A stretch of DNA of 64,000 nt from Micromonospora cremea (lineage in GTDB: Bacteria > Actinomycetota > Actinomycetes > Mycobacteriales > Micromonosporaceae), in the NCBI RefSeq assembly GCF_900143515.1, contig NZ_FSQT01000002.1, forward strand, positions 2,605,501-2,669,500, written 5' to 3'. The position numbers and the translations under genes were made by a program. Positions 20,760 through 28,886 of this stretch are shown here, piece after piece (the first letter of the stretch is position 1; every line of letters begins with the position of its first letter). Under the pieces are notes generated by a model that was not told the DNA's origin, did no database searches, and worked only from the letters and a program-made list of their open reading frames with translations.

Positions 20760-21689
20760 ATGGACAGCCCCGACCAGCGCCCCTTCTCCGGCGCCCAGTG
20801 GACCATCTCCGCCGCCGGCCACGAGGCCGTCATCGTGGAGGTGGGCGGCGGGCTGCGGACGTACCGGCACGACGGTGTCGACCTGCTCGACGGGTACCGG
20901 ACCGACGAGGTCTGCCCCGGTTGCGCCGGGCAGGTGCTGGCGCCCTGGCCGAACCGGATCCGGGACGGCCGCTACTCGTTCGGGGACCGGACGCACCAGC
21001 TTCCGCTGAGCGAACCGCAGCGGCACGTCGCCATCCACGGGCTGGTCAACTGGGTGCCGTGGCGGCTGCTGGAGCAGTCGGTGGACGCGGTGACGGTCGG
21101 CTACGACCTGCCGCCGCAGCCCGGCTACCCGTGGCCGCTGCGGCTGCTCAGCCGGTGGAGCATCGGCCCGGGTGGGCTGCGCGCCGAGCACGAGGTGACC
21201 AACACCGGCGGTGAGGTGGCGCCGTTCGGCTTCTCCGTGCACCCGTACCTGCAACTGCCGGGCGTCGCGGTGGACGACCTGGTCATGCGGCTGCCGACGC
21301 GTACCCGGCTGCTGGTGGACGGGCGGCTGCTGCCGGTCGGCGCGACCCCGGTCGCGGGCACCGAGTACGACTGGACCAGCCCGCGCCGGATCGGCCGCGC
21401 CCAGTTGGACCTCTGCTTCGGCCAGGTGATCGCCGACGCCGACGGTGGCTCGTCGGTGAGCCTGGCCGCGCCGGACGGCTCGTCCGGGGTGAGCATCTGG
21501 GCGGACCAGGAGTTCGGCTGGTGGCAGGTGTTCACCGGGGACGCGCTCACCGGCGAACGGCATCGCCGCTCGGTGGCGATCGAGCCGATGACCTGCCCGC
21601 CGGACGCGTTCCGCTCGGGCAAGGACGTGCTCACGCTCAAGCCCGGCGCGACCTGGCGGGGCGCCTGGGGCATCCGCCCCGGGGCCTGA
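20760..21689 (+). CDS. aldose 1-epimerase family protein
   Basis: A 309-residue galactose-mutarotase-fold protein. Visible family motifs are CPGCAGQVLAPWPNRIRDGRY, the substrate His in HVAIHGLVNW, and the FGFSVHPYLQL strand with a second His. The family interconverts alpha and beta anomers of hexoses. Length is typical. The nitroreductase gene follows 23 nt later. Confidence 0.9.
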   Translation: MDSPDQRPFSGAQWTISAAGHEAVIVEVGGGLRTYRHDGVDLLDGYRTDEVCPGCAGQVLAPWPNRIRDGRYSFGDRTHQLPLSEPQRHVAIHGLVNWVPWRLLEQSVDAVTVGYDLPPQPGYPWPLRLLSRWSIGPGGLRAEHEVTNTGGEVAPFGFSVHPYLQLPGVAVDDLVMRLPTRTRLLVDGRLLPVGATPVAGTEYDWTSPRRIGRAQLDLCFGQVIADADGGSSVSLAAPDGSSGVSIWADQEFGWWQVFTGDALTGERHRRSVAIEPMTCPPDAFRSGKDVLTLKPGATWRGAWGIRPGA

Positions 21690-21712
21690 GCCGGGCGGGC
21701 AGGGAGAGCGGG

Positions 21713-22315
21713 ATGGAGTTCGCCGAGGTCGTCCGGCACCGGCGGATGGTGCGCAACTACGACCCGGACCGCCCGGTCCCGCCCGACGTGGTGGACCGGC
21801 TGCTCGACCATGCGGTACGCGCCCCGTCGGCCGGGTTCGCGCAGGGCTGGGGCTTCCTGGTGCTGGAGGAGGCGGCCGACCGGGAGCGGTTCTGGGCCGC
21901 CACCACGCCGGACGGTGGCGGGCGGGAGCGTTGGCTGGCCGGGATGCGCCGGGCGCCGCTGATCGTGGTGCCGCACGCCAACGAGTCGGCCTACCTCCAG
22001 CGGTACGCGGAGCCGGACAAGGGCTGGACGGACCGGTCCACCGATCGCTGGCCGGTGCCCTACTGGTACGTCGACACCGGGTTCGCCGCGCTGCTGATGT
22101 TGCTCACCGCGGTGGACGAGGGGCTGGGGGCGTGTTTCTTCGGCATCCCGCCGCAGCGGTTGGCCGCTTACCGGGAGTCGTTCGGCGTGCCGACGGACTA
22201 CCGACCCATCGGTGCCGTCACAATCGGTTACCGCGCGCCCGACCATCGGTCACCGTCGCTGCGCCGTGGGCGTCGTCCGGTGGACGAGGTGGTGCGGCGC
22301 GGCCGGTGGAGTTGA
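21713..22315 (+). CDS. nitroreductase-family FMN protein
   Basis: A 200-residue nitroreductase fold. MEFAEVVRHRRMVRNYDPD supplies the RxxRxY phosphate-binding motif, APSAGFAQGW binds FMN and GACFFGIPPQRL is the later conserved strand. ATG at 21713 follows an AGGGAGAG site; the longer frame lies inside the epimerase gene. Substrate unknown; the family includes NAD(P)H nitro- or quinone-reductases and F420-linked forms. Confidence 0.88.
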   Translation: MEFAEVVRHRRMVRNYDPDRPVPPDVVDRLLDHAVRAPSAGFAQGWGFLVLEEAADRERFWAATTPDGGGRERWLAGMRRAPLIVVPHANESAYLQRYAEPDKGWTDRSTDRWPVPYWYVDTGFAALLMLLTAVDEGLGACFFGIPPQRLAAYRESFGVPTDYRPIGAVTIGYRAPDHRSPSLRRGRRPVDEVVRRGRWS

Positions 22316-22503
22316 GTGCGGCGTCCCGTTCGTCCGGTTGAAGATCGGACGAGCGGTAGCGAAACTGACATCAGGGAGCAGAACGTGGTGTGCGCTGGGC
22401 GGCTAGGCTGGCACGCGTCATCGGTGCCGCACCGCGCGGTGCCCGCCGCGACCCGGCTCGGCGCCGTCGGTCGGCTCGGCCACGGGGAGGGGAGCGTGCC
22501 GTC

Positions 22504-22809
22504 GTGATCTTCAGAGCGGTCCGGGACGGGCGTCCCTATCCGGAGCACAACCTGACGCTCAAGCAGTGGGCGGAGATCCCGCCGCGACCCCTGCGCCTGG
22601 ACCAGTTGATCACCACCAAGCGTGAGCTGGCGCTCGACAAGCTCCTCGCCGAGGACTCCACCTTCTACGGCGACCTCTTCCCGCACGTGGTGCAGTGGAA
22701 TGGCGGGCTCTACCTGGAGGACGGCCTGCACCGGGCCCTGCGTGCCGCCCTGCAGCAGCGCAACCAGATCCACGCCCGGGTGCTGGTGCTCTCCGAGCCG
22801 ATCGAATGA
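22504..22809 (+). CDS. conserved actinobacterial protein (VapB-type antitoxin annotation)
   Basis: A 101-residue protein with a GTG start. Its body (GRPYPEHNLTLKQWAEIPPRPLRLDQL... LLAEDSTFYGDLFPHVVQW...YLEDGLHRALRAALQQR) is strongly conserved in Streptomyces and Micromonospora, where it is sometimes labelled a VapB-family antitoxin. No toxin gene sits beside it, so that label may be only historical. A GGGGAGGGGA site precedes the start; the frame above is Arg-rich noise. Confidence 0.75.
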   Translation: MIFRAVRDGRPYPEHNLTLKQWAEIPPRPLRLDQLITTKRELALDKLLAEDSTFYGDLFPHVVQWNGGLYLEDGLHRALRAALQQRNQIHARVLVLSEPIE

Positions 22810-22840
22810 CGCGTCCGCGCCCACCGGCCTGAGCCTTCGT

Positions 22841-22846
22841 TAAGGT
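22841..22846 (+). promoter_or_regulatory. -10 box (TAAGGT), leaderless start
   Basis: TAAGGT (TANNNT) ends 7 nt before the ATG at 22854. It supports the ATG over the in-frame GTG at 22845, which overlaps the box. Confidence 0.45.
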
Positions 22847-22853
22847 GGCGTCC

Positions 22854-24017
22854 ATGACCGCTCCACTGGACCTGCTCGACCTGGACCCGTCGCTCACCGA
22901 GGAGGAGCGGCAGGTCCGCGACGTCGTACGCCAGCTCGTCGACGACCGGGTGCGCCCACACGTCGCCGACTGGTACGAGGAGGGTCGGGCACCGGCCCGT
23001 GAGCTGGCCCGGGAGTTCGGCAAGCTCGGGCTGCTCGGCATGCACCTGACCGGGTACGGCTGCGCGGGCGCCTCCGCGGTCGCGTACGGGCTGGCCTGCC
23101 AGGAGCTGGAGGCCGCCGACTCCGGCGTCCGCTCACTGGTCTCCGTGCAGGGCTCCCTGGCCATGTACGCCATCTGGCGCTACGGCAGCGAGGAGCAGAA
23201 GCAGCGCTGGCTGCCGTCGATGGCGACCGGCGAGGCGATCGGCTGCTTCGGCCTGACCGAGCCGGACCACGGCTCCGACCCCGCGTCGATGGCCACCCGG
23301 GCCCGCCGCGACGGCGACGACTGGGTGCTCAGCGGCGGCAAGATGTGGATCACCAACGCGCCGATCGCCGACGTCGCGGTGATCTGGGCGCGCACCGACG
23401 CCGGCGTGCGAGGCTTCGCCGTACCCATGGACACGCCCGGTGTCACGGCCCGCGAGATCCGCCGCAAGATGTCGCTGCGCGCGTCGGTGACCGGCGAGAT
23501 CGTGCTCGACGACGTCCGGCTCCCGGCGAACGCCCAACTGCCCGAGGCGGTCGGGCTCAAAGCACCGCTGAGCTGCCTCACCGAAGCCCGGTACGGCATC
23601 GTCTGGGGCGCGGTCGGCGCCGCCCGGGACTGCCTGGAGACCGCGTTGGCGTACTCCACCACCCGCACCCAGTTCGGTCGCCCGCTGGCCGGCTTCCAGC
23701 TCACCCAGGCCAAGCTCGCGGACATGGCCGTCGAGCTGGTCAAGGGGCAACTGCTTGCGCTGCACCTGGGCAGGCTCGCCGACGCCGGCAGGCTGCGGCC
23801 CGAGCAGGTCAGCGTGGGCAAGCTGAACAACGTGCGGGAGGCCCTGGCCATCGCCCGGCAGTGCCGCACCATCCTCGGCGCCAACGGCGTCTCCGGGGAG
23901 TACCCGGTGATGCGGCACGCCAACAACCTGGAGAGCGTGCTGACGTACGAGGGCACCTCGGAGATCCACCAGCTCGTCGTCGGACAGCGGCTCACCGGGC
24001 TCTCCGCCTTCGCCTGA
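22854..24017 (+). CDS. acyl-CoA dehydrogenase (glutaryl-CoA dehydrogenase-like)
   Basis: A 387-residue flavoenzyme with the three-domain acyl-CoA dehydrogenase plan: helical N-domain (EEERQVRDVVRQLVDDRV), beta domain with CFGLTEPDHGSDPASM and KMWITNAP, and helical C-domain ending in YEGTSEIHQL with the catalytic Glu region. The ARYGIVWGAVGAARDC and TQFGRPLAGFQL motifs suggest the glutaryl-CoA-dehydrogenase branch. It makes the alpha-beta double bond (with decarboxylation in the glutaryl branch) using FAD and ETF. Confidence 0.92.
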   Translation: MTAPLDLLDLDPSLTEEERQVRDVVRQLVDDRVRPHVADWYEEGRAPARELAREFGKLGLLGMHLTGYGCAGASAVAYGLACQELEAADSGVRSLVSVQGSLAMYAIWRYGSEEQKQRWLPSMATGEAIGCFGLTEPDHGSDPASMATRARRDGDDWVLSGGKMWITNAPIADVAVIWARTDAGVRGFAVPMDTPGVTAREIRRKMSLRASVTGEIVLDDVRLPANAQLPEAVGLKAPLSCLTEARYGIVWGAVGAARDCLETALAYSTTRTQFGRPLAGFQLTQAKLADMAVELVKGQLLALHLGRLADAGRLRPEQVSVGKLNNVREALAIARQCRTILGANGVSGEYPVMRHANNLESVLTYEGTSEIHQLVVGQRLTGLSAFA

Positions 24018-24116
24018 CCTGCCCGTTCACGCTTTCCGGCCGCTCGACGCGCGGCTGTCGTACGGGGGCCGTACCGTCAATGACAGACGACGTGTCTGAC
24101 GAGGACGGTGAGCGTG

Positions 24117-24905
24117 ATGGCCCGCGACGCTGGCATCAACGAGCCCACGAGGGAGTTCCCCGGTTACCCGACCGGCGACGACCTCAAGGAGCGGTCGGCC
24201 TCCACACCCGAGCCGACCTCGGACACACCGGGCGGCTCCGGCGGCCCGACGACCGGTGGCGCCGGTGCGCCCGTCCGCGGCCTGCTCGTGCTGCTCGGGG
24301 CCGCCGCGCTGGCCGTGGTGGTGCTGCTCGGCGTGCAGGCGACCGGCATCCTGCCGGAGTTCCGCAACCCGTTCGCCAAGGAGCAGACCGACCGCAGCCA
24401 GCCGCCACTGCTGAAGTCGATCCAGGACCTCAGCCGCTACGTGGCCGCCGAGGGCAACTTCCAGGTCGTGGTCGACACCCAGAACGACCGGCGCAACGTT
24501 CCGGACTTCCTGCTCAACGAGCGCACCCTGTTCGTCGGGGCGGGCAGCGTCGAGGCGTACGTCGACTTCGGCAAGATCGGTGAGGGCGCTGTCGTCGAGT
24601 CCGCCGACGGCACCTCGGTCGAGATCAAGCTGCCCGCGCCGCAGCTCGGCGAGACCAACCTCGACCTGGAAAAGAGCTATGTCTTCGCCGAGCAGCGCGG
24701 TCTGCTCAACCGGCTCGGTGACCTGGTCGGCAACGACCCCAACCGGCAGCAGCAGGTCTATCAGCTCGCCGAGGAACGGATCACCGCCGCCGCCCGGGAC
24801 AGCGGGCTTTCCGCCCGGGCCGAGGAGAACACCCGCAAGATGCTGGAGGGGCTGCTGCGCTCCCTCGGCTACCAACACGTCACGGTCACCTACACCGCCC
24901 CCTGA
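24117..24905 (+). CDS. DUF4230 membrane-anchored protein
   Basis: A 262-residue protein with a cytoplasmic Pro/Ser/Gly-rich N-terminus (1-55), one membrane helix (about 58-80, LLVLLGAAALAVVVLLGV), and an extracytoplasmic DUF4230 domain (about 95-262: LSRYVAAEGNFQVVVD, VGAGSVEAYVDFGKI, LGYQHVTVTY). Function of the family is unknown. Start is ambiguous among GTG 24108, GTG 24114 and ATG 24117; the GAGGA at 24101 favours the last two. A clear terminator follows. Confidence 0.82.
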   Translation: MARDAGINEPTREFPGYPTGDDLKERSASTPEPTSDTPGGSGGPTTGGAGAPVRGLLVLLGAAALAVVVLLGVQATGILPEFRNPFAKEQTDRSQPPLLKSIQDLSRYVAAEGNFQVVVDTQNDRRNVPDFLLNERTLFVGAGSVEAYVDFGKIGEGAVVESADGTSVEIKLPAPQLGETNLDLEKSYVFAEQRGLLNRLGDLVGNDPNRQQQVYQLAEERITAAARDSGLSARAEENTRKMLEGLLRSLGYQHVTVTYTAP

Positions 24906-24926
24906 CCGGCGCACCCCGTACGCCGA

Positions 24927-24970
24927 AGCGCCCGCCCCGACGATCGTCAGGGCGGGCGCTCTCGTTTCTT
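24927..24970 (+). terminator. rho-independent terminator
   Basis: AGCGCCCGCCC / GGGCGGGCGCT, 11-bp perfect stem with a 12-nt loop, followed by the T-rich CTCGTTTCTT. It closes the DUF4230 gene. Confidence 0.85.
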
Positions 24971-25037
24971 GGACTCCCCGGCCGCGCCTCACGCGGAGCC
25001 ACGTCCCGGCGCAAGATCCGCGCAACTTCAGCGATGT

Positions 25038-25087
25038 TGGTGCCTCAGGCGGTCGTGAGGCAGCAAGTTCCCCGAAGTTGCTGCCTC
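25038..25087. repeat. nested hairpin repeat, GTTG(G/C)TGCCTC type
   Basis: Two direct copies of GTTG(G/C)TGCCTC (25036 and 25077) flank an inverted copy (GAGGCAGCAA 25057-25066, pairing with TTGCTGCCTC 25078-25087). Alternative stems can form with GCCTCA/TGAGGC. It lies between the DUF4230 terminator and the PspC gene. Confidence 0.5.
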
Positions 25088-25138
25088 GGCGCGGGGCCTC
25101 GGCGAGGGTGGGTTCGGGGGTGGGGTGCGGGGTGCTGG

Positions 25139-25348
25139 TCAGTATCCGGTCGAGGCGAGGTAGCGGTCCTCGTTCGGCATGAGGAACCAGAGGACCAGGT
25201 ACACGATCACCTGGGTGCCGGGCAGCAGCAGCGACAGCAGGAACAGCAGCCGGACCATCCCGGCGGACATGCCGAACCGCTGACCGAGGCCGGCGCAGAC
25301 ACCGGCGATCATGCGCCCCTGGCGGGGCCGAACCAGTTTGCGACTCAT
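25139..25348 (-). CDS. PspC-domain protein
   Basis: A 69-residue PspC-like protein: basic N-terminus RKLVRPRQGRMIAGVCAGLGQRFGM, then a membrane segment LLFLLSLLLPGTQVIVYLVLWFLMP. ATG at 25348 gives the usual family length; the longer frame above is unlikely. PspC proteins sense or transmit envelope stress in the phage-shock system. No other psp gene is adjacent. Confidence 0.88.
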   Translation of the reverse strand: MSRKLVRPRQGRMIAGVCAGLGQRFGMSAGMVRLLFLLSLLLPGTQVIVYLVLWFLMPNEDRYLASTGY

Positions 25349-25870
25349 CGTCGTACTCCCACTCTGCGGCGGTACGCCGCGTCTGCAATCCACGGTAGAA
25401 AGGTGCGGCCAGTTCGTCCTCGGTCCCGAGGACGATCAGCAACGCGTGGACCCGTAGGTGCATTACCCCGGTCGCCCCGCCCCGACGCCTCCGCCGAGCG
25501 GGAGCAGGCTGGCAGGCGGGAGATCGTGCTCGATCCTGGATGTAGTGGCCTTGCGGTCGAGAGGAAGCCACTACATCCAGGACCGTGCGTGATCTCCGGG
25601 CGGGTGGTCGGCCCGCCGGACGGGCGGCGCGGGCGCCGACGCGGCGCGGGCGGGGGCGCGGCGGGGAGGTGGCGCTGCGGCGGCGGGCAGGTGTCCACGA
25701 CGCGGTGGCCGGGTGGGCCGTGAACTGGGCGGGTAGGCTCGCAGGTTGGGCACCCACACCCCGGGTGACCGGCGGCCACCCGACCGGGCGGCCACGAGCG
25801 GGGCCACCTGACCGGTGGCCACGACCGGGCCGGATCCCGCACCACGGGACGACGGCGAGGAAGCGCAGCC
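25349..25870. other. 522-bp gene-free region with hairpins
   Basis: No supported gene. It contains the PspC promoter side, a 9-bp hairpin CGTCCTCGG/CCGAGGACG (25415-25434), a long imperfect hairpin at 25519-25597, and then a very GC-rich run with no clear feature before the sdaA ribosome site AGGAAG (25858-25863). Confidence 0.6.
25519..25597. repeat. long hairpin repeat (GATGTAGTGGC type)
   Basis: Inner arms TCCTGGATGTAGTGGC (25534-25549) and its exact reverse complement (25567-25582) enclose a 17-nt loop. Outer arms GGAGATC (25519-25525) / GATCTCC (25591-25597) extend the stem past small bulges. It is too far from any stop codon to be an ordinary terminator. Confidence 0.65.
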
Positions 25871-27241
25871 ATGATCAGTGTTTTCGACCTCTTCAGCGTC
25901 GGCATCGGGCCGTCCAGCTCGCACACGGTGGGCCCGATGCGGGCCGCCCGCACCTTCGTCGCCGGGCTCAAGGCCGACGGGCTGCTCACCGACACCGCGC
26001 GGGTGCAGGCCGAACTGTTCGGCTCGCTCGGCGCCACCGGGCACGGCCACGGCAGCGACCGTGCGGTGCTGCTCGGGCTGGCCGGCGAGGCGCCGGAGAC
26101 GGTCGACACCGACACCGTCGGCCCCCGGGTCGAGCGGATCCGGGTGGAGCGGCGAATCAGCCTTCTGGACGCGCACGAGATCGACTTCGACCCGGACCGG
26201 GACCTGACGCTGCACCGCCGGCGGTCGCTGCCGTACCACCCGAACGGGATGACCTTCGCGGCGTACGACGGGACCGGCGCCGAGGTGCGCAGCCGCACCT
26301 ACTACTCCGTTGGCGGCGGCTTCGTGGTGGACGAGGCGGCGGCCGGCGCGGACCGGATCAAGCCGGACAGCACACGGGTGCGGTACCCCTTCCTGACCGG
26401 GGCGCAGCTGCTGGAGGTGACCACCGCCGCCGGCCTCTCGATCAGCGAGGTGATGCTGGCGAACGAGCGCTCCTGGCGCAGCGAGGCGGAGATCCGGGCC
26501 GACCTGCTGGAGATCTGGCGGGTGATGCGCGAGTGCGTGGAGCGCGGCTGCGAGCGGGATGGCGTACTCCCGGGTGGGTTGAAGGTCCGGCGGCGCGCGG
26601 CGGAGCTGCGGCGCAGCCTGGAGGCGGACACGGCGACCACTGATCCGCTGCGCGCGATGGACTGGGTGACGCTGTTCGCTCTGGCGGTGAACGAGGAGAA
26701 CGCCGCTGGCGGCCGGGTGGTCACGGCGCCGACCAACGGCGCGGCGGGGATCATCCCGGCGGTGCTGCATTACTACACCCGGTTCGTGCCGGGCGCCTCC
26801 GACGACGGGGTGGTGCGGTTCCTGCTGACGGCCGGCGCGATCGGCGTGCTGTTCAAGGAGAACGCCTCGATCTCCGGCGCGGAGGTCGGCTGCCAGGGTG
26901 AGGTGGGCTCGGCCTGCTCGATGGCTGCGGCGGGCCTCGCCGAGGCGCTCGGCGGCACCCCGCAGCAGGTGGAGAACGCCGCCGAGATCGGGATGGAGCA
27001 CAACCTCGGGTTGACCTGCGACCCGGTGGGTGGCCTGGTGCAGATCCCGTGCATCGAGCGGAACGCGGTGGCTAGCATCAAGGCGATCACGGCCGCCCGG
27101 CTGGCGCTGCGCGGCGACGGTGTGCACGCGGTGTCGCTGGACAAGGTCATCAAGACCATGCGGGAGACGGGCGCCGACATGAAGGTCAAGTACAAGGAGA
27201 CGGCGCGGGGCGGTCTGGCCGTCAACGTGATCGAGTGCTGA
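25871..27241 (+). CDS. sdaA: L-serine ammonia-lyase (iron-sulfur type)
   Basis: A 456-residue single-chain L-serine dehydratase: [24 protein letters not shown] at the start of the beta domain, and in the alpha domain the cysteine-bearing [16 protein letters not shown] and [15 protein letters not shown] that hold the 4Fe-4S cluster. It converts L-serine to pyruvate and ammonia. Together with serC it bears on serine balance, though not as one operon. ATG follows AGGAAG at a normal distance. Confidence 0.95.
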   Translation: MISVFDLFSVGIGPSSSHTVGPMRAARTFVAGLKADGLLTDTARVQAELFGSLGATGHGHGSDRAVLLGLAGEAPETVDTDTVGPRVERIRVERRISLLDAHEIDFDPDRDLTLHRRRSLPYHPNGMTFAAYDGTGAEVRSRTYYSVGGGFVVDEAAAGADRIKPDSTRVRYPFLTGAQLLEVTTAAGLSISEVMLANERSWRSEAEIRADLLEIWRVMRECVERGCERDGVLPGGLKVRRRAAELRRSLEADTATTDPLRAMDWVTLFALAVNEENAAGGRVVTAPTNGAAGIIPAVLHYYTRFVPGASDDGVVRFLLTAGAIGVLFKENASISGAEVGCQGEVGSACSMAAAGLAEALGGTPQQVENAAEIGMEHNLGLTCDPVGGLVQIPCIERNAVASIKAITAARLALRGDGVHAVSLDKVIKTMRETGADMKVKYKETARGGLAVNVIEC

Positions 27242-27311
27242 TCTGGCCGACTCGGGGCATTCGTTCACCGACTGCTAACCTGTCGTCCGTTTCAGGAGGC
27301 GGGAGGCAGCG

Positions 27312-28139
27312 GTGACCTCTGGCGTCGCGGCCCTGTGGTCGCACCGCAACTCGCTGCGCATCCTGGTCAGGCGGGACCTGGCGGTCAAGTACCAACAGTC
27401 GGTGCTGGGCTACCTCTGGTCGTTGATCGAGCCGCTCGGCATGGGCGCCATCTACTGGTTCGTCTTCGGCGTGCTCTACTCGCGGGACACCGGGCGGCAC
27501 CTCGGCGAGGCGGCCGGGTCGTATCCGCTGTTCCTGATCACGGGGATCTTCGCCTGGATGTGGACCAGTTCGGCGCTGAGCGAGGCCACCAACGCGCTGA
27601 CCGGCCAGTCCCGGCTGATCACCACGATGAACGTGCCGCGCCAGGTCTTCCCGATCGGCCGGGTCACCGGCCGGTTCGCCGAGTACGCGGCCGGTCTGCC
27701 GATCCTGATCGCCATCGCGGTGATCTACGCGGTGCACGGCCGGATCCATCCCGGCTGGTCGCTGCTCTCGCTGCCGCTCGCGGTGGCCGTCCAGGCGGTC
27801 CTGCTGATCGGCCTGGCCCTGCTGCTGTCCGCGTGGAACGTGCTGATGCGCGACGTGGAGCGGTTCATGCGGCTGATCATCCGGGTGCTCTTCTACGCCA
27901 CTCCGATCATCTACCCGCTCAGCCTGGTCCAGGAATCCGGCCTGCCGGGCTGGCTGAAGATGGCGTACGAGCTGAACCCGCTGGTCGGGATCTTCCAGCT
28001 GCACCACGCGATCTGGTATCCGGACGAGTTCCCGGGCGCCCGGCTGCTCGCGACCACGGTCGTCGGCAGCCTGCTGGTGCTGGCCGCGGGCTGGTGGTCG
28101 TTCCGCCGGTTGGAACCCGCCGTGCTCAAGGAACTCTGA
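27312..28139 (+). CDS. ABC-2 permease, polysaccharide/teichoic acid export (Wzm/TagG type)
   Basis: A 275-residue protein with six hydrophobic segments. [31 protein letters not shown] is the signature amphipathic start of Wzm/TagG exporters, and PIIYPLSLV and the [12 protein letters not shown] motif close the domain. GTG start follows GGGAGG. It abuts the ATPase gene with no gap (TGA directly followed by ATG), so both are co-translated. It would move a lipid-linked surface polymer across the membrane. Confidence 0.92.
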   Translation: MTSGVAALWSHRNSLRILVRRDLAVKYQQSVLGYLWSLIEPLGMGAIYWFVFGVLYSRDTGRHLGEAAGSYPLFLITGIFAWMWTSSALSEATNALTGQSRLITTMNVPRQVFPIGRVTGRFAEYAAGLPILIAIAVIYAVHGRIHPGWSLLSLPLAVAVQAVLLIGLALLLSAWNVLMRDVERFMRLIIRVLFYATPIIYPLSLVQESGLPGWLKMAYELNPLVGIFQLHHAIWYPDEFPGARLLATTVVGSLLVLAAGWWSFRRLEPAVLKEL

Positions 28140-28886
28140 ATGGCGGCGCCGATCATCGAGGCCGACGGCCTGGGCATCCGGTTCGTTCGCAACCGCCGCC
28201 GGCAACTGCGGCTGCGGGAGTTGTTCATCCACAGGGGTGGGCGGGGTGCCCTGCCCGGCCAGTTCTGGCCGCTGCGCGACGTGTCGTTCACCGTCGAGCC
28301 GGGCGAGACGGTCGGGGTGATCGGCCGCAACGGCACCGGTAAGAGCACCCTGCTGCGGTTGATCGCCGGAGTGCTCATTCCGGATGAGGGCAGCATCCGG
28401 GTGCACGGCGCGGTGGCTCCACTGTTGGAGCTCTCGGCCGGTTTCTCCAACGACCTGACCGGGCGGGAGAACCTGCACCTGGTCGGTGGACTGCACGGGC
28501 TGTCGACGGGCTATCTGAAGCGGCACTTCGACGAGATCGTCGAGTTCGCCGGTGAGCAGGTGGAACGGGCCATCGACACGTCGGTGCGGCACTACTCGTC
28601 GGGGATGAAGGTGCGGCTCGGCTTCGCGATCATCTCGCATCTGCCGCACCCGATTCTGCTGATGGACGAGGTGACCGCGGTCGGGGACGCGGAGTTCCGC
28701 AAGAAGTGTTACGCGACGATTGATCGTCTGCTCGGGGAGGGGCGCACGCTGGTGCTGGTGTCACACAACGAAAAGGACCTGACCCGGTTCTGCCGTCGGG
28801 GGTTGTACCTCGACGCGGGCCGGTTGATGCTCGACGGCACCATCGCCGAGGCGCTCGACGCGTACCACGCCGCGGTCCCGCGGTGA
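28140..28886 (+). CDS. ABC ATPase, polysaccharide/teichoic acid export (Wzt/TagH type)
   Basis: A 248-residue ATPase with Walker A GRNGTGKST (about residue 61), the short signature YSSGMKVRLGF typical of Wzt/TagH instead of LSGGQ, Walker B ILLMDEVTAVGD and H-loop SHNEKDL. It lacks the C-terminal carbohydrate-binding domain of O-antigen Wzt, so it resembles short TagH-like forms. Partner of the permease just upstream; overlaps the next gene by 4 nt. Confidence 0.93.
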   Translation: MAAPIIEADGLGIRFVRNRRRQLRLRELFIHRGGRGALPGQFWPLRDVSFTVEPGETVGVIGRNGTGKSTLLRLIAGVLIPDEGSIRVHGAVAPLLELSAGFSNDLTGRENLHLVGGLHGLSTGYLKRHFDEIVEFAGEQVERAIDTSVRHYSSGMKVRLGFAIISHLPHPILLMDEVTAVGDAEFRKKCYATIDRLLGEGRTLVLVSHNEKDLTRFCRRGLYLDAGRLMLDGTIAEALDAYHAAVPR

